From Ischnura elegans (lineage: Eukaryota; Arthropoda; Insecta; Odonata; Coenagrionidae): a stretch of DNA of 64,000 bases. Under the pieces are notes generated by a model. That model was given only the letters and a program-made list of their open reading frames with translations, did no database searches and was not told the DNA's origin. Shown here piece after piece: positions 35,550 through 46,887 of this stretch; the first letter of the stretch is position 1; the number at the start of each line of letters is the position of its first letter. The stretch covers positions 46,915,812 through 46,979,811 of the forward strand of contig NC_060259.1 of the NCBI RefSeq assembly GCF_921293095.1, given 5' to 3'. Made by a program: the position numbers and the translations under genes.

Positions 35550-35885
35550 ATTATTAATGATCCTTATTTAACCCAAGCGCTATCTGCTTGCAGGGTGCTC
35601 TGCTACCTGCTAGCAGCCTGCATCGTAGCTGTGCTCAGGGCTCGCACCAAGGTGGCCTAACAGAGCACCAGCTAGAACCAGGTATACATCACACGGGCTT
35701 TTCTCAGCATTCATCAGCATTCATAATAAGCCATGACATTTTCCCACACTAGACAATTCTCACTTCACATTTATGTAGTCGCCAAAAATAGATGTCCTCA
35801 TTTACAATTTTAAAAACATAAAATATGTACTTCAAAGGTAACAATCTTTCGATTAAAGCATTTAAAAAAGAAACAATCCTATTCA
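35550..35885 (+). repeat. diverged copy of the 11.7-12.06 kb MITE interior
   Basis: Shares AATGATCCTTATTTAACCCA, GCGCTA.CTGCT, CTGCTACCTGCTAGCA.CCTG and AGCATTCAT..TAGCC with 11735-12060, in the same orientation. Its end (AAGAAACAATCCTATTC) is a decayed form of the other copy's TIR. Confidence 0.65.
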
Positions 35886-36074
35886 AAGAACGAGGTTAAA
35901 AATTGAAATTACCTGACTGAAGTAAGAGAAACACAATTAACAAAAGAAGTTAGTAAAAATTCCACAGATAAAAATCATTCACCTCAACTGGGATTTGAAA
36001 AAGATTTTGAATCGTGTTACTTCTGCTATATTAGGGGAAAAGTGTGTAATGTGGGCATCACTGGGTTACAAGCT

Positions 36075-36190
36075 GCTTGTGGATTTTGATTTGTGGTATA
36101 TAAACATAAGAATTCTCACAAGATATCGTTCGATTAAATGTAAAAATGCCGTAATAATCCTCAAGTATCAACAGCTTATTTCAGTGTGAA
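36075..36190. repeat. degenerate terminal repeat S, copy 1 of 4
   Basis: Contains ATATCGTTCGATTAAATG, then ATAATCCTCAAGTATCAACA and TTCAGTGTGAACA. Related sequences lie at 38935-39079 (inverted), 40146-40290 and 43035-43150 (inverted), so each palindrome arm has S at both ends in opposite orientation. Confidence 0.5.
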
Positions 36191-36375
36191 CAAATTGCAG
36201 CTGTGCCAGAAGTGAGATCATTTATAATTCACCTCATGGATTTGGTACCTGAATTTTGATTTGTACGTCGGAGATTTGATTGGCTCCGTATTTTTTACGT
36301 GTTAAGAATAATGATAACAACATTGACGCGAATAAATGAATCACCAAGAAGAAAACGAAGACATAGTTAATAAGA

Positions 36376-37175
36376 AGCAAGGAAAGCTGCCAAGGAAGTT
36401 AAAGATGATGGGATCGTAGATACTTCAAACAGTCCATGGGTATCTCCAGAGGTATTGGTCATGAAGAAATATGCATCAATGAGATACTGCATCGACTACC
36501 GCCTCATGAAAAATATCAATAAGGACAGCTTTCGGTTGCCATTAATAGATGACACATTAGACACCCTCGGAGGATACAGATTAGTTTTGTTATTGGATCT
36601 GAAAAGTGGATTCTAACAAGTGGGCCTGAAGTCGGAGGACAAAGACAACTGCATTAATAGTTGCTGAAGGACTATGGCATTTATATTTCATGCCATTTCG
36701 TCTCTGTAATGCGCCAGCTACCCTTGAAAGGCTTATGGAAAATGTGTTGACATAACTATCTTGGAAAATCTGCTTGGTCTACTAAGATGAAATAATTGTT
36801 CTGGGAAAGTCCTTCAATTACTACCTTCCCAAATTGAAGAAGGTATACCAAAGGTTAATGCATGCAAATCTCAACCTGAATTCAAAGAAGTGACACCTCT
36901 TCAGAAGGCCACTCAACTACCTTGGTTACGTGGCATCCAACTCAGGAGATGTCCCGCACTCTGAGAAAAAAGAAGCTGTAGCTGCTTGGCCAGTTCCAAG
37001 TAACAATGATGAGATTAGACCTTTTCTTGGACTGTGCACATATTATCGGCAGTTTGTGAAGGGGTTCTCAAATGTGGAACACCTCAAACTAAGGGTACTG
37101 AGGAAAAGAGCAGCTTCACTTGGGATGATAGCTGTCAGCAAGCATTTGATGAGCAAACACGTGATCAGGCCACAT
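36376..37175 (+). pseudogene. Ty3/gypsy reverse transcriptase, left arm unit 1
   Basis: Successive frames give [33 protein letters not shown] followed by a stop and QVGLK, MPFRLCNAP, a decayed Y.DDIIV region, then NYLGYVASN and RPFLGLCTYYRQFVKGFSN. These are the ordered RT blocks of Ty3/gypsy pol. The segment has several stops and frameshifts and breaks off after the thumb. A second copy follows about 974 bp downstream. Confidence 0.8.
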
Positions 37176-37329
37176 CAGAAGTTGGATCCTTTACTTTTTA
37201 AATCTCTCACGTGGTACCTGAATGTAGACTTTTACCTTGGAGACTTGATTGGCTCCGTATTTTTTTCGCGTTTAGAATAATGATAACATCATTGACACGA
37301 ATAAATGAATCAGCAAGAAGAAAACGAAG

Positions 37330-38150
37330 ACATAGTTAATAAGAAGCAAGAAAAGTTGCCAAGGAAGTGAAAGCCGATGGGATCATAGAGCCTTCAAACA
37401 GTCCATGGGTATCTCCAGTGTTATTGGTCATGAAGAAATATGCATCAACGACATACTGCATCGACTACCGGCTTTTGAACAATACCTATCAATAAGGACA
37501 GCCTTCCTTTGCCATGAATAGGTGTTACATTAGACAGCCTTGGAGGATGCAGATTAGTTTTGTTATTTGATCTGAGAAGTGGATTCTAACAAGTGGGCCT
37601 GAAGTTTGAGGACAGAGAGAATACTGCACTAATAGTTGCTGAGGGACTATGGCAATTCAATGTCATGCCATTTCGTCTCTGTAATGCCCCAGCTACGTTT
37701 GAAAGCCTTATGGAAAATATGTTGACAGGACTATCTTGGAAAATGTGTTTGTCTACTAAGATGACATAATTGTTCAGGGAAAGTCCTTCAATTACTACCT
37801 TCCCAAATTGAAGAAGGTATACCAAAGGTTAATGCATGCAAATCTCAACCTGAATCCAAAGAAGTGACACCTCTTCAGAAGGCAACTCAACTAACTTGGT
37901 TACTTGGCATGCAACTCAGGAGATGTCCAGGACCCCGAGAAAAAGGAAGCTGTAGCTGCTTGGCCAGTTCCAAGTAACAATGATGATATTAGACCTTTTC
38001 TTGGACTGTGCACATATTATCGGCAGTTTGTGAAGGGGTTCTCAAATGTAGAAAACCTCAAACTAAGGGTACTGAAGAAAAGAGCAGCTTCACTTGTGAT
38101 GATACCTGTCAGCAAATATTTGATGAGCTAACACCTGATCAGATCAGATC
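37330..38150 (+). pseudogene. Ty3/gypsy reverse transcriptase, left arm unit 2 (tandem copy)
   Basis: Repeats unit 1 at an offset of about 974 bp, including upstream noncoding text (GACTTGATTGGCTCCGTATT) before each unit. It again shows YCIDYRL, MPFRLCNAP and RPFLGLCTYYRQFVKGFSN with different point changes and indels, so the two copies have drifted since duplication. Confidence 0.8.
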
Positions 38151-38199
38151 AGAAGTGGGATCCTTCCTTTTTTACGTCTCTCAGGTGGTATCTGAATGT

Positions 38200-38880
38200 A
38201 GATTTTTACCTTGGAGACTTGATTGGCTCCATATTTTTTTCATGTTAAGAATAATTATAACAACATTGACAGAAAAAACTGAATCACCAAGAAAAAAATG
38301 AAGACATAGTTAATAAGAAGCAAGAAAAGTTGCCAAGGAAATGAAAGCCGATGGGATCATAGAGCCTTCAAGCAGTCCATGGGTATCTCTTGTGGCATTG
38401 GTCATGAAGAAATATGGATCAACGGAATTATGCATACACAACACCCCCACCCTATGTAACCCAAGGCAGAAGGCAAGTTCATCTTGGATACAGATTCTAT
38501 CAATGTGGCCATTCAAGGAGTTTTCTCAAAGGAGCGGGAAGTGATTGAAAAGGTCATTGGATACTTCGGTAAGGTTTTGTCAAAACCTGAGTGCAACTAC
38601 CGTGTCACCCTTGGGGAGCTATTGGCAGTAGTTAAAGACGTTGGACACTTTTCCATGTATTTGCCTGGAAGATACACTATACTCAGAAGTGATCATGCAT
38701 CGCTGAAGTGCCTTCTTACTTTAAAAACTCCTGTAAGGCAAGTAGCATGCTGGATATAACAGCTCCAGGAATCTGAATTTCAATCAGTCCATCCAGCAGG
38801 AGCCACTCATGGAAATACTGATTTTCTTATCAGGAGGGCCGTGAGAGGAAAGCTGCAAACACCGCTCATGTCATGACAAC
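38200..38880 (+). pseudogene. third partial unit fused to Ty3/gypsy RNase H, left arm
   Basis: A third unit starts with the same leader (GACTTGATTGGCTCC near 38218) and the RT start block (DGIIEPSSSPWVSLVALVMK). It is then deleted directly to RNase H: ILDTDSINVAIQGVFSKE, VIGYFGKVLSKPECNYRVT, ELLAVVKDVGHF and LRSDHASLKCLL. Integrase and gag are not visible. Confidence 0.8.
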
Positions 38881-38934
38881 AAGGAAGTATTATTATCTTC
38901 GGGGTAAAGGCAGAGAATGACAGGAAAATAGTGT

Positions 38935-39079
38935 ATGTGTTCACACTAAAATAATTCATCCTGTTTGTTGAAAGAAGCTTTGACACTTGAGGGTAATAAC
39001 AGCACTTTATATAAAACACTAAAAGAACGATTTCTTAAATTAATTTCTTTCATTCCAAGCCACAAATTAATATCTAGTA
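38935..39079. repeat. degenerate terminal repeat S, copy 2 (inverted)
   Basis: TTTGACACTTGAGGGTAATA, GCACTTTATATAAAACACTA and ATTCCAAGCCACAAATTAAT; mirror of copy 3 across the spacer. Confidence 0.6.
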
Positions 39080-39211
39080 ACAGCCAGTTACCCATCGATA
39101 TCTGCAGCATACTCAGGGGTCGCTACACCACTCCCACTATAAAAAAATGTTTTTCCCTGATGAAATGAACTTAGCTCTCACCACATATTATGAAAGTCGG
39201 AGACATTGGCG

Positions 39212-40063
39212 TTATCTTGGGGTACCAATGTTTGACTCAGTGGATGAATTAAGTCCTCCACTTCCAAGGCCACTAGATTTCCCAGGGGGTGAAGGAACCA
39301 CCTTTACTGGTATAGGCTTCACGGAAACCATTGGCAGAGTTGCAGGAAGAGCTTGAATAATAGAAGGTGGCCTGAGGATAGCAGGAACAGTGGATGGTAG
39401 TCTAATCATTGGTTGAACCATTCTGACAGTTGGTGAACGATGATTAGATAAGACTGCTTACACTTCATCAGGTTGAGCTCGGCCATTGAGAGCTGGTGGT
39501 TTTTAAGTTATCTGTAAGTTGAAATAAGCCATTTTCTTTTAAGTACGATGTCCCTCAACAGTGGTTAATATGATGAGGCTTACATCTTTTTCAGCTTCTC
39601 AGCAGCCACCAGCACCATCCGACTCTTCATTATTGTCAATTTATCCTGGTAGCGATGTTTATCATTATATGCGTAATACTTCTTGGGAGACTGAGTGACA
39701 ATACCATCCCGAAATCCATTAGCTGCCAATGGGCACAGCATCTGAGCTTCTTGTTCTTTCTCCAGACCATTACTAGCATGAAAAGGGGCCGAACGATTAA
39801 AAATGATAACTCTTGGCTTCCCACTTGGAGGTTTCTTCATCCTACAAAGTACATCATTAACCTTCGTAACAACCTCTTACAGTTTTTCCAACTGGTTCTA
39901 GAGGCACCTGTGAGTGATGAGTGCAGCGCTGGGTAAGGTATTTTTCTCGATATTGATTCATGGCAAAGAAGGAAAAAGAGTTCTCTTTGGAGATCTTTTG
40001 TGCAAATGTATTGAAATTACTGTATGTATCTGATATAGTCCCACTATTTTCCAAAAACTGCCC
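39212..40063 (-). pseudogene. unprocessed fragment of a host-like gene in the palindrome loop
   Basis: Minus-strand exon-intron pattern. Exon X is 39881-40063 (acceptor ACTTTTGCCAG; NFNTFAQKISKEN, QRCTHHSQVPLEPVGKT; donor ACT|GTAAGA). Exon Y is 39584-39841 (acceptor CTTTGTAG; KPPSGKPRVIIFNRSAPFH, NGFRDGIVTQSPKKYYAYND, MVLVAAEKLKK; donor AGAT|GTAAGC). Exon Z runs from 39511 (acceptor AACTTACAG) down to a stop at 39212 (KPPALNGRAQPDEV, RMVQPMIRLPSTVPAILRPP, a Pro/Ser/Val-rich tail, TPR end). The Y-Z junction is in phase. Z has two early stops, and the X-Y join is off by one base and spans only 39 bp, so the copy is decayed. Retained introns mean it is not a processed retrocopy. The protein family is not recognised; the tail resembles nuclear cofactors, which is only an impression. 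Confidence 0.55.
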
Positions 40064-40145
40064 CTGGCAAAAGTAAAAAGGGTCTATATTTAAGTATGTT
40101 TTAAAAATTTTTTCTCAGAACTAAGACCTTAAATATAAATCCAGA

Positions 40146-40290
40146 TACTAGATATTGATTTGTGGCTTGGAATGAAAGAAGTTAATTTAAGAAATCGTTC
40201 GTTGAAGTGTTTTATATAAAGTGCTGTTATTACCCTCAAGTGTCAAAGCTTCTTTCAACAAACAGGATGAATTATTTTAGTGTGAACACA
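40146..40290. repeat. degenerate terminal repeat S, copy 3
   Basis: Inverted partner of copy 2 (TATTGATTTGTGGCTTGGAA, AAGTGCTGTTATTACCCTCA). Confidence 0.6.
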
Positions 40291-40345
40291 TACACTATTT
40301 TCCTGTCATTCTCTGCCTTTACCCCGAAGATAATAATACTTCCTT

Positions 40346-41026
40346 GTTGTCATGACATGAGCGGTGTTTGCAGCTTTCCTCTCACGGCCCTCCTGATAAG
40401 AAAATCAGTATTTCCATGAGTGGCTCCTGCTGGATGGACTGATTGAAATTCAGATTCCTGGAGCTGTTATATCCAGCATGCTACTTGCCTTACAGGAGTT
40501 TTTAAAGTAAGAAGGCACTTCAGCGATGCATGATCACTTCTGAGTATAGTGTATCTTCCAGGCAAATACATGGAAAAGTGTCCAACGTCTTTAACTACTG
40601 CCAATAGCTCCCCAAGGGTGACACGGTAGTTGCACTCAGGTTTTGACAAAACCTTACCGAAGTATCCAATGACCTTTTCAATCACTTCCCGCTCCTTTGA
40701 GAAAACTCCTTGAATGGCCACATTGATAGAATCTGTATCCAAGATGAACTTGCCTTCTGCCTTGGGTTACATAGGGTGGGGGTGTTGTGTATGCATAATT
40801 CCGTTGATCCATATTTCTTCATGACCAATGCCACAAGAGATACCCATGGACTGCTTGAAGGCTCTATGATCCCATCGGCTTTCATTTCCTTGGCAACTTT
40901 TCTTGCTTCTTATTAACTATGTCTTCATTTTTTTCTTGGTGATTCAGTTTTTTCTGTCAATGTTGTTATAATTATTCTTAACATGAAAAAAATATGGAGC
41001 CAATCAAGTCTCCAAGGTAAAAATCT
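40346..41026 (-). pseudogene. third partial unit with RNase H, right arm
   Basis: Mirror image of 38200-38880, with the same protein blocks on the minus strand. Confidence 0.8.
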
Positions 41027-41075
41027 ACATTCAGATACCACCTGAGAGACGTAAAAAAGGAAGGATCCCACTTCT

Positions 41076-41896
41076 GATCTGATCTGATCAGGTGTTAGCT
41101 CATCAAATATTTGCTGACAGGTATCATCACAAGTGAAGCTGCTCTTTTCTTCAGTACCCTTAGTTTGAGGTTTTCTACATTTGAGAACCCCTTCACAAAC
41201 TGCCGATAATATGTGCACAGTCCAAGAAAAGGTCTAATATCATCATTGTTACTTGGAACTGGCCAAGCAGCTACAGCTTCCTTTTTCTCGGGGTCCTGGA
41301 CATCTCCTGAGTTGCATGCCAAGTAACCAAGTTAGTTGAGTTGCCTTCTGAAGAGGTGTCACTTCTTTGGATTCAGGTTGAGATTTGCATGCATTAACCT
41401 TTGGTATACCTTCTTCAATTTGGGAAGGTAGTAATTGAAGGACTTTCCCTGAACAATTATGTCATCTTAGTAGACAAACACATTTTCCAAGATAGTCCTG
41501 TCAACATATTTTCCATAAGGCTTTCAAACGTAGCTGGGGCATTACAGAGACGAAATGGCATGACATTGAATTGCCATAGTCCCTCAGCAACTATTAGTGC
41601 AGTATTCTCTCTGTCCTCAAACTTCAGGCCCACTTGTTAGAATCCACTTCTCAGATCAAATAACAAAACTAATCTGCATCCTCCAAGGCTGTCTAATGTA
41701 ACACCTATTCATGGCAAAGGAAGGCTGTCCTTATTGATAGGTATTGTTCAAAAGCCGGTAGTCGATGCAGTATGTCGTTGATGCATATTTCTTCATGACC
41801 AATAACACTGGAGATACCCATGGACTGTTTGAAGGCTCTATGATCCCATCGGCTTTCACTTCCTTGGCAACTTTTCTTGCTTCTTATTAACTATGT
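41076..41896 (-). pseudogene. Ty3/gypsy reverse transcriptase unit 2, right arm
   Basis: Mirror image of 37330-38150; its open frames are identical to those of the left arm where checked. Confidence 0.8.
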
Positions 41897-42050
41897 CTTC
41901 GTTTTCTTCTTGCTGATTCATTTATTCGTGTCAATGATGTTATCATTATTCTAAACGCGAAAAAAATACGGAGCCAATCAAGTCTCCAAGGTAAAAGTCT
42001 ACATTCAGGTACCACGTGAGAGATTTAAAAAGTAAAGGATCCAACTTCTG

Positions 42051-42850
42051 ATGTGGCCTGATCACGTGTTTGCTCATCAAATGCTTGCTGACAGCTATCA
42101 TCCCAAGTGAAGCTGCTCTTTTCCTCAGTACCCTTAGTTTGAGGTGTTCCACATTTGAGAACCCCTTCACAAACTGCCGATAATATGTGCACAGTCCAAG
42201 AAAAGGTCTAATCTCATCATTGTTACTTGGAACTGGCCAAGCAGCTACAGCTTCTTTTTTCTCAGAGTGCGGGACATCTCCTGAGTTGGATGCCACGTAA
42301 CCAAGGTAGTTGAGTGGCCTTCTGAAGAGGTGTCACTTCTTTGAATTCAGGTTGAGATTTGCATGCATTAACCTTTGGTATACCTTCTTCAATTTGGGAA
42401 GGTAGTAATTGAAGGACTTTCCCAGAACAATTATTTCATCTTAGTAGACCAAGCAGATTTTCCAAGATAGTTATGTCAACACATTTTCCATAAGCCTTTC
42501 AAGGGTAGCTGGCGCATTACAGAGACGAAATGGCATGAAATATAAATGCCATAGTCCTTCAGCAACTATTAATGCAGTTGTCTTTGTCCTCCGACTTCAG
42601 GCCCACTTGTTAGAATCCACTTTTCAGATCCAATAACAAAACTAATCTGTATCCTCCGAGGGTGTCTAATGTGTCATCTATTAATGGCAACCGAAAGCTG
42701 TCCTTATTGATATTTTTCATAAGGCAGTAGTTGATGCAGTATCTCATTGATGCATATTTCTTCATGACCAATACCTCTGGAGATACCCATGGACTGTTTG
42801 AAGTATCTACGATCCCATCATCTTTAACTTCCTTGGCAGCTTTCCTTGCT
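42051..42850 (-). pseudogene. Ty3/gypsy reverse transcriptase unit 1, right arm
   Basis: Mirror image of 36376-37175 with a few nucleotide differences from the left arm (for example at the YCIDYRL block). Confidence 0.8.
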
Positions 42851-43034
42851 TCTTATTAACTATGTCTTCGTTTTCTTCTTGGTGATTCATTTATTCGCGT
42901 CAATGTTGTTATCATTATTCTTAACACGTAAAAAATACGGAGCCAATCAAATCTCCGATGTGCAAATCAAAATTCAGGTACCAAATCCATGAGGTGAATT
43001 ATAAATGATCTCACTTCTGGCACAGCTGCAATTT

Positions 43035-43150
43035 GTTCACACTGAAATAAGCTGTCGACACTTGTGAATTATCACAGCACTTTATTTTATGTAATTAAAT
43101 GAACGATCTCTCAAAAGAACTCTTTTACTTCCATTCCATAAATCAACATC
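43035..43150. repeat. degenerate terminal repeat S, copy 4 (inverted)
   Basis: GCTGTCGACACTTGTGAATT, ACAGCACTTTATTTTATG and GAACGATCTC match copies 2 and 3 loosely and mark the right end of the palindrome. Confidence 0.5.
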
Positions 43151-43252
43151 AACAAACCGTCACTCAGCTATGCCCATAACTCACACAGCGGCAGCTTTAA
43201 AAGCACATGTAGGAGGATTTGAAAACCTTTTCAATTTGCATTCAAGGCGAAT

Positions 43253-43418
43253 ACCGTCTTTCTCAGAATATAGTCCCCCTATGAATATAGTCGCCCCCCA
43301 ATTTTGAGGCTTCATTTTTGGGAACACTTAAAAAAAATGTGTTTGAATATAGACCACCCCTTTACTTTTACCGCAGGCATTTTTAGAAAAAAAATGGGGG
43401 ACTATACTCCGACATAAC
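43253..43418. repeat. short MITE-like inverted repeat
   Basis: Left AGAATATAGTCCCCC and right GGGGGACTATACTCCGA form an inverted pair about 150 bp apart, with further AATATAG(T/A)C.CCCC words between them. It is likely a small decayed MITE. Confidence 0.45.
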
Positions 43419-44661
43419 AATTTTTTTTTGTGCAATTTTTTCACATTTTCTGTGTGCAATTTGTTTCTCTTACTTTAGTCTAGTATTTTCAAGTTTTCAC
43501 CCTTATAGTGCCAGCGGGCCAATACATCTGCGTTGGGAGTTTGCACGAAGAATGACAAGGTCTGATCGTTCCGCAATGCTTTTTACACTGATGCCTTTTA
43601 CAAATCTTTTTAGTATTTATCTTGCACTAACATAGCTGTAAAATTTGTATAAAATAAAAAATGGTTTCTGGAAATGAATACTAGCCTTAATGTCCATTCG
43701 CATGTGCAAACATGTAAATTCACCAAAAAAAGCCCTGGCATTCTACTGCGTATCGGGAAAAATAGGATGGCACCAAAGAGGTTAACCTCGTTCATTGAAT
43801 TGCCCATCACAGACAAGGATGCAATAATGGCATTTTTGCAAGTTGACTGTTTCATGTAGCATAGCTGACGCCTTCCTTTGTAATTTATTGACATTCTCTA
43901 TTGTTTGTGAAAAAAACTATTCTTGATTTTATTAATTTATTATGCTGGTTATTATCCAAGCATAATGTTTTTTTAATCCTATTTAGTTTTACTACCATTT
44001 GTATTTTTCCTAACAACACTTGGGGGAGCATCAGAGTCAACTTTTTTTCCTCCCATTCTATGCCTCTACCCTGGAGATAATAATATGCTTGGGTATCATC
44101 CTAATGAATAGAGTGAAAACTTTTGTGAGAAATACTACTTTTGCTGTCTAGAGTGCCTTGGATAGAGGCCAGTGCCATTTTGCCAATCCCAATCCCATCA
44201 TGGAGATTGCTTCCACAGGGGCGCAAAGGAGTGAGCACAATCGTCAAAACAGTTCTTCAATAGGAACATTGAATAGGTTCCACCCACCATGGCATTCAAA
44301 TAAGCAGTTGAGAGGTAAAAGTGAATTTCCATTCAAAATCCGGGGGTCCTGTTCTGCCGCAGATTGGTATCATGGGTCGCAGTTGGGGTCTCCACAGCGC
44401 CATGTCATGATCATGGAGAGCATGGCACTCAGCCTGTAAGGATATAAAAATAATGAAGAGTCTTTAAACAAGCTGGATGGTCCTTAGCAGGTGAATACCT
44501 CAGAAAGACAGCTTTCTAAGCACAAGCATGTATTTCACAAGGCAGCAGATTACAACCTTCTCCCTCCAACTTGGAGATAGCGCAATCATATTATTTAATG
44601 TGATAGTGCCCGAAATGCACAGTTGTGCTCTTAGAGATGTATAACTGGAGCATATATATCA
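43419..44661. other. no gene recognised
   Basis: Open frames at 43674-43859 and 44158-44439 on the plus strand. The latter ends near a donor-like GCCT|GTAAGG and is the more gene-like, but neither has a recognised motif. Confidence 0.3.
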
Positions 44662-45882
44662 CTAGAAGGACGGCAGGGGTTATTTGACCCATTTTCAGAA
44701 TTCAAATTTTTTTTGTCTCATTAAAATATTTTATTTTAGTTTGTAAATTTTTCACTTTATTCATTTTGGGCTATATATTTTGATAAACTAGTGAAAAGTC
44801 AACTATAATGTTTTGTTTTAAATATTTGTAACATGTTATATCTAGAAGGACGACTGGGGATCATTTGACCCATAATTTGTTTCCACGCTATTTTCTACTT
44901 TTTATTGCCCATGGCCTCTTTTGTGCTATGTATATCATAGAATCAGCAAGAGACTGGTGTGGTAGATGATTTCATTCATTTTGAACCTGCAGGTACCCGG
45001 TACAATGCCAGTTTCGTCCCACAGGTTCCTACCTGTATTCCAAAAACTAGGCATAGTAACTTGTTGTGCTCAATTTTTCGATATTTTATGGGCAGCAAAG
45101 GGAAATAAAATGTTCTCAATCCTAGATTAGCGTAAACTCATGCAATTAAGATATTTTAATTTTGTTTTATTTATTGTTCAATGATTATTTAATTACCCAC
45201 ACCAGAAAATCATCACGTATCTCATGATTGTTTTCCATCGGCCAAGATTCAGAGGTCTTGCAGAGATTGTTTTTCATTATTGCCTCATCATGTTTACCAA
45301 AAACTTTCATTTTTCTGGCCTGACGGTACTGTCACTCAGCCTTCCCCCTTTGTCGTGTGTCCAACCTTAGTGCAGCCTGACCCCGTCGGGGCTTAGGGCG
45401 GGTGGACTGCACGCTGTGCCCTAGGGAAAAATTCTGTCTCCTTTTGAGAAAGCGGAGGAATTGGGTGGACTGTAAAAAAAAATATTTTGTGGAACAGGGC
45501 TGAAAAAATACTCTCTGTCTGAGATTTACTACAAAGTAATTATTTTTTAAAATGTTAATGCATTTTTATAAACCCATTATGTCTATTGTGCAAACATGTA
45601 ACACAAATTTTGTATTGAGTGTATGTATTTTTATTATTAGATTTGCAATCGACAACTAAATATGGTTTAATTCATGATTCTTTAAAATAATTGCTATTAA
45701 CTTTTCACATTGGAAATATTATTTAATAATGTTATGGAGTGTTTATTATGAACTGATTCAACAATTAATACGATTAACCTGAATTTTGGATGAGAATGAG
45801 GCGTTTTATTCCAAAACACAATTTAGGGGTCAAAGGATCCCTAGCCGTCCTTCTAGGTAGTGCGGAACTCCCGTCCTCCTAG
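44662..45882. mobile_element. TIR element with repeated CTAGAAGGACGG ends
   Basis: CTAGAAGGACGGCAGGGG...TTTGACCC at 44662 is repeated in the same direction at 44842 (CTAGAAGGACGACTGGGG). It appears in reverse complement at 45824-45856 (GGGGTCAAAGGATCCCTAGC then CGTCCTTCTAG) and in part at 45871-45882. This gives an outer and an inner left end and two right-end remnants. No transposase frame is visible in the 1.2 kb. Confidence 0.65.
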
Positions 45883-46599
45883 TAATATGATTCATTTGAC
45901 CTAATGGTGACACTATGCACCTGTTATGAATAACAAAATTTCACATAGAAGAAGTAATCAGTGCAATAAGATTTAATTAGTTCATGCCATTATGTTGTAC
46001 TATTATATCAACCCCAACAAAGCTGAACTAATAAAGGATAGAAATTTATGACAGCTATGTATTAACGTTCACACCATCCTCTATCACATGAGGTGTCATT
46101 TCACAATGTATCTGAATCTCAATAGAAATAGAGCCAACTTACACATTACAAATTATAAATAATAGATTAATTAAGCAGAGGACTCTTTTCATTGAAGTGA
46201 TCTTGTTCAATTCAAGCCCAACAACTATGTCCAGGGACAAAATTTGTAATAAATAATTTTGCATGCAAAGAAAAGTAATAGTAATGAGAAAAATTCATTT
46301 CAATAATTTTACAGTTCACAAAGAAACAATAACTATTGATAATTCAAGTTAGTGAGCACATGCATAAAATCAAATCTTCATCAAAATTATAATTATCTGG
46401 TCAAAGGTATCTACGGACCTAAATGTGATTGTGGTTTCACCAACTGTAAGGAGCTGGGTTGGCATGGAAACTAAATTTTTGTCAAAACAACAAACTTGTG
46501 AAAACAATTTCAGACACATTAACGGTGGTCATGAGCAAGCACTCGAACATTCAAGTTGCATCGAGCATTAGGTGGTTGAGTTGAGTGCTTTGAGTACTG
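45883..46599. other. no gene recognised
   Basis: AT-rich sequence, nothing definite. Confidence 0.35.
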
Positions 46600-46887
46600 T
46601 TATGAATGTCGAGTACAATGGGTAAGTAGTTTTGATAACAGAGCTGTCAAGGCGAGTGACTCAGAAATCTGCTGGTAGGATGCACCATCATCAAACTCAT
46701 GCAATAATTGCCTGTGTAGTCCATAGATCATTTGATTGCCTTGACCTGGAAGTTTGATCTTGCTTTCTTCATAGCAGTAATCTACTATAATAGTCAATGT
46801 AAGAGTCAAATATGTTTCTGTCGGTGACAGCAGCCTACCCCAGAGAACACGTGCAGAGTAATCAGAGTGGACCACTACATCTCTCAT
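46600..46887 (-). CDS. open frame of 95 codons, possible exon
   Basis: The minus-strand frame has protein-like composition (KIKLPGQGNQMIYGLHRQLL, HEFDDGASYQQISESLALTA). It shares orientation with the gene fragment in the palindrome loop and the coding-like exon at 50.2-50.7 kb, so all three could belong to one minus-strand gene. No splice sites settle this and no motif is recognised. Confidence 0.2.
   Translation of the reverse strand: MRDVVVHSDYSARVLWGRLLSPTETYLTLTLTIIVDYCYEESKIKLPGQGNQMIYGLHRQLLHEFDDGASYQQISESLALTALLSKLLTHCTRHS

Larger units (their letters stand above)
36179..43047. repeat. 6.9-kb palindrome of Ty3/gypsy sequence
   Basis: Left arm 36179-39079 and right arm 40146-43047 are inverted copies of about 2.9 kb. 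Paired positions sum to 79226 throughout the checked points, so there are no net indels except one base near 39015. A few transitions separate the arms (for example GACTACCGCCTCATG against AACTACTGCCTTATG), so they are not identical. The spacer is 39080-40145. Outside 36179/43047 similarity falls abruptly to a degenerate terminal repeat. Confidence 0.9.

Noticed and set aside
39580-39840. Single-exon gene of 86 codons
   Set aside because: The flanking acceptor and donor sites and neighbouring blocks show it is one exon of a larger decayed gene.
36179-43047. Palindrome as a simple assembly mirror
   Set aside because: The arms differ by several substitutions and a one-base indel, and their outer ends differ. 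Only long reads can exclude an artefact fully.
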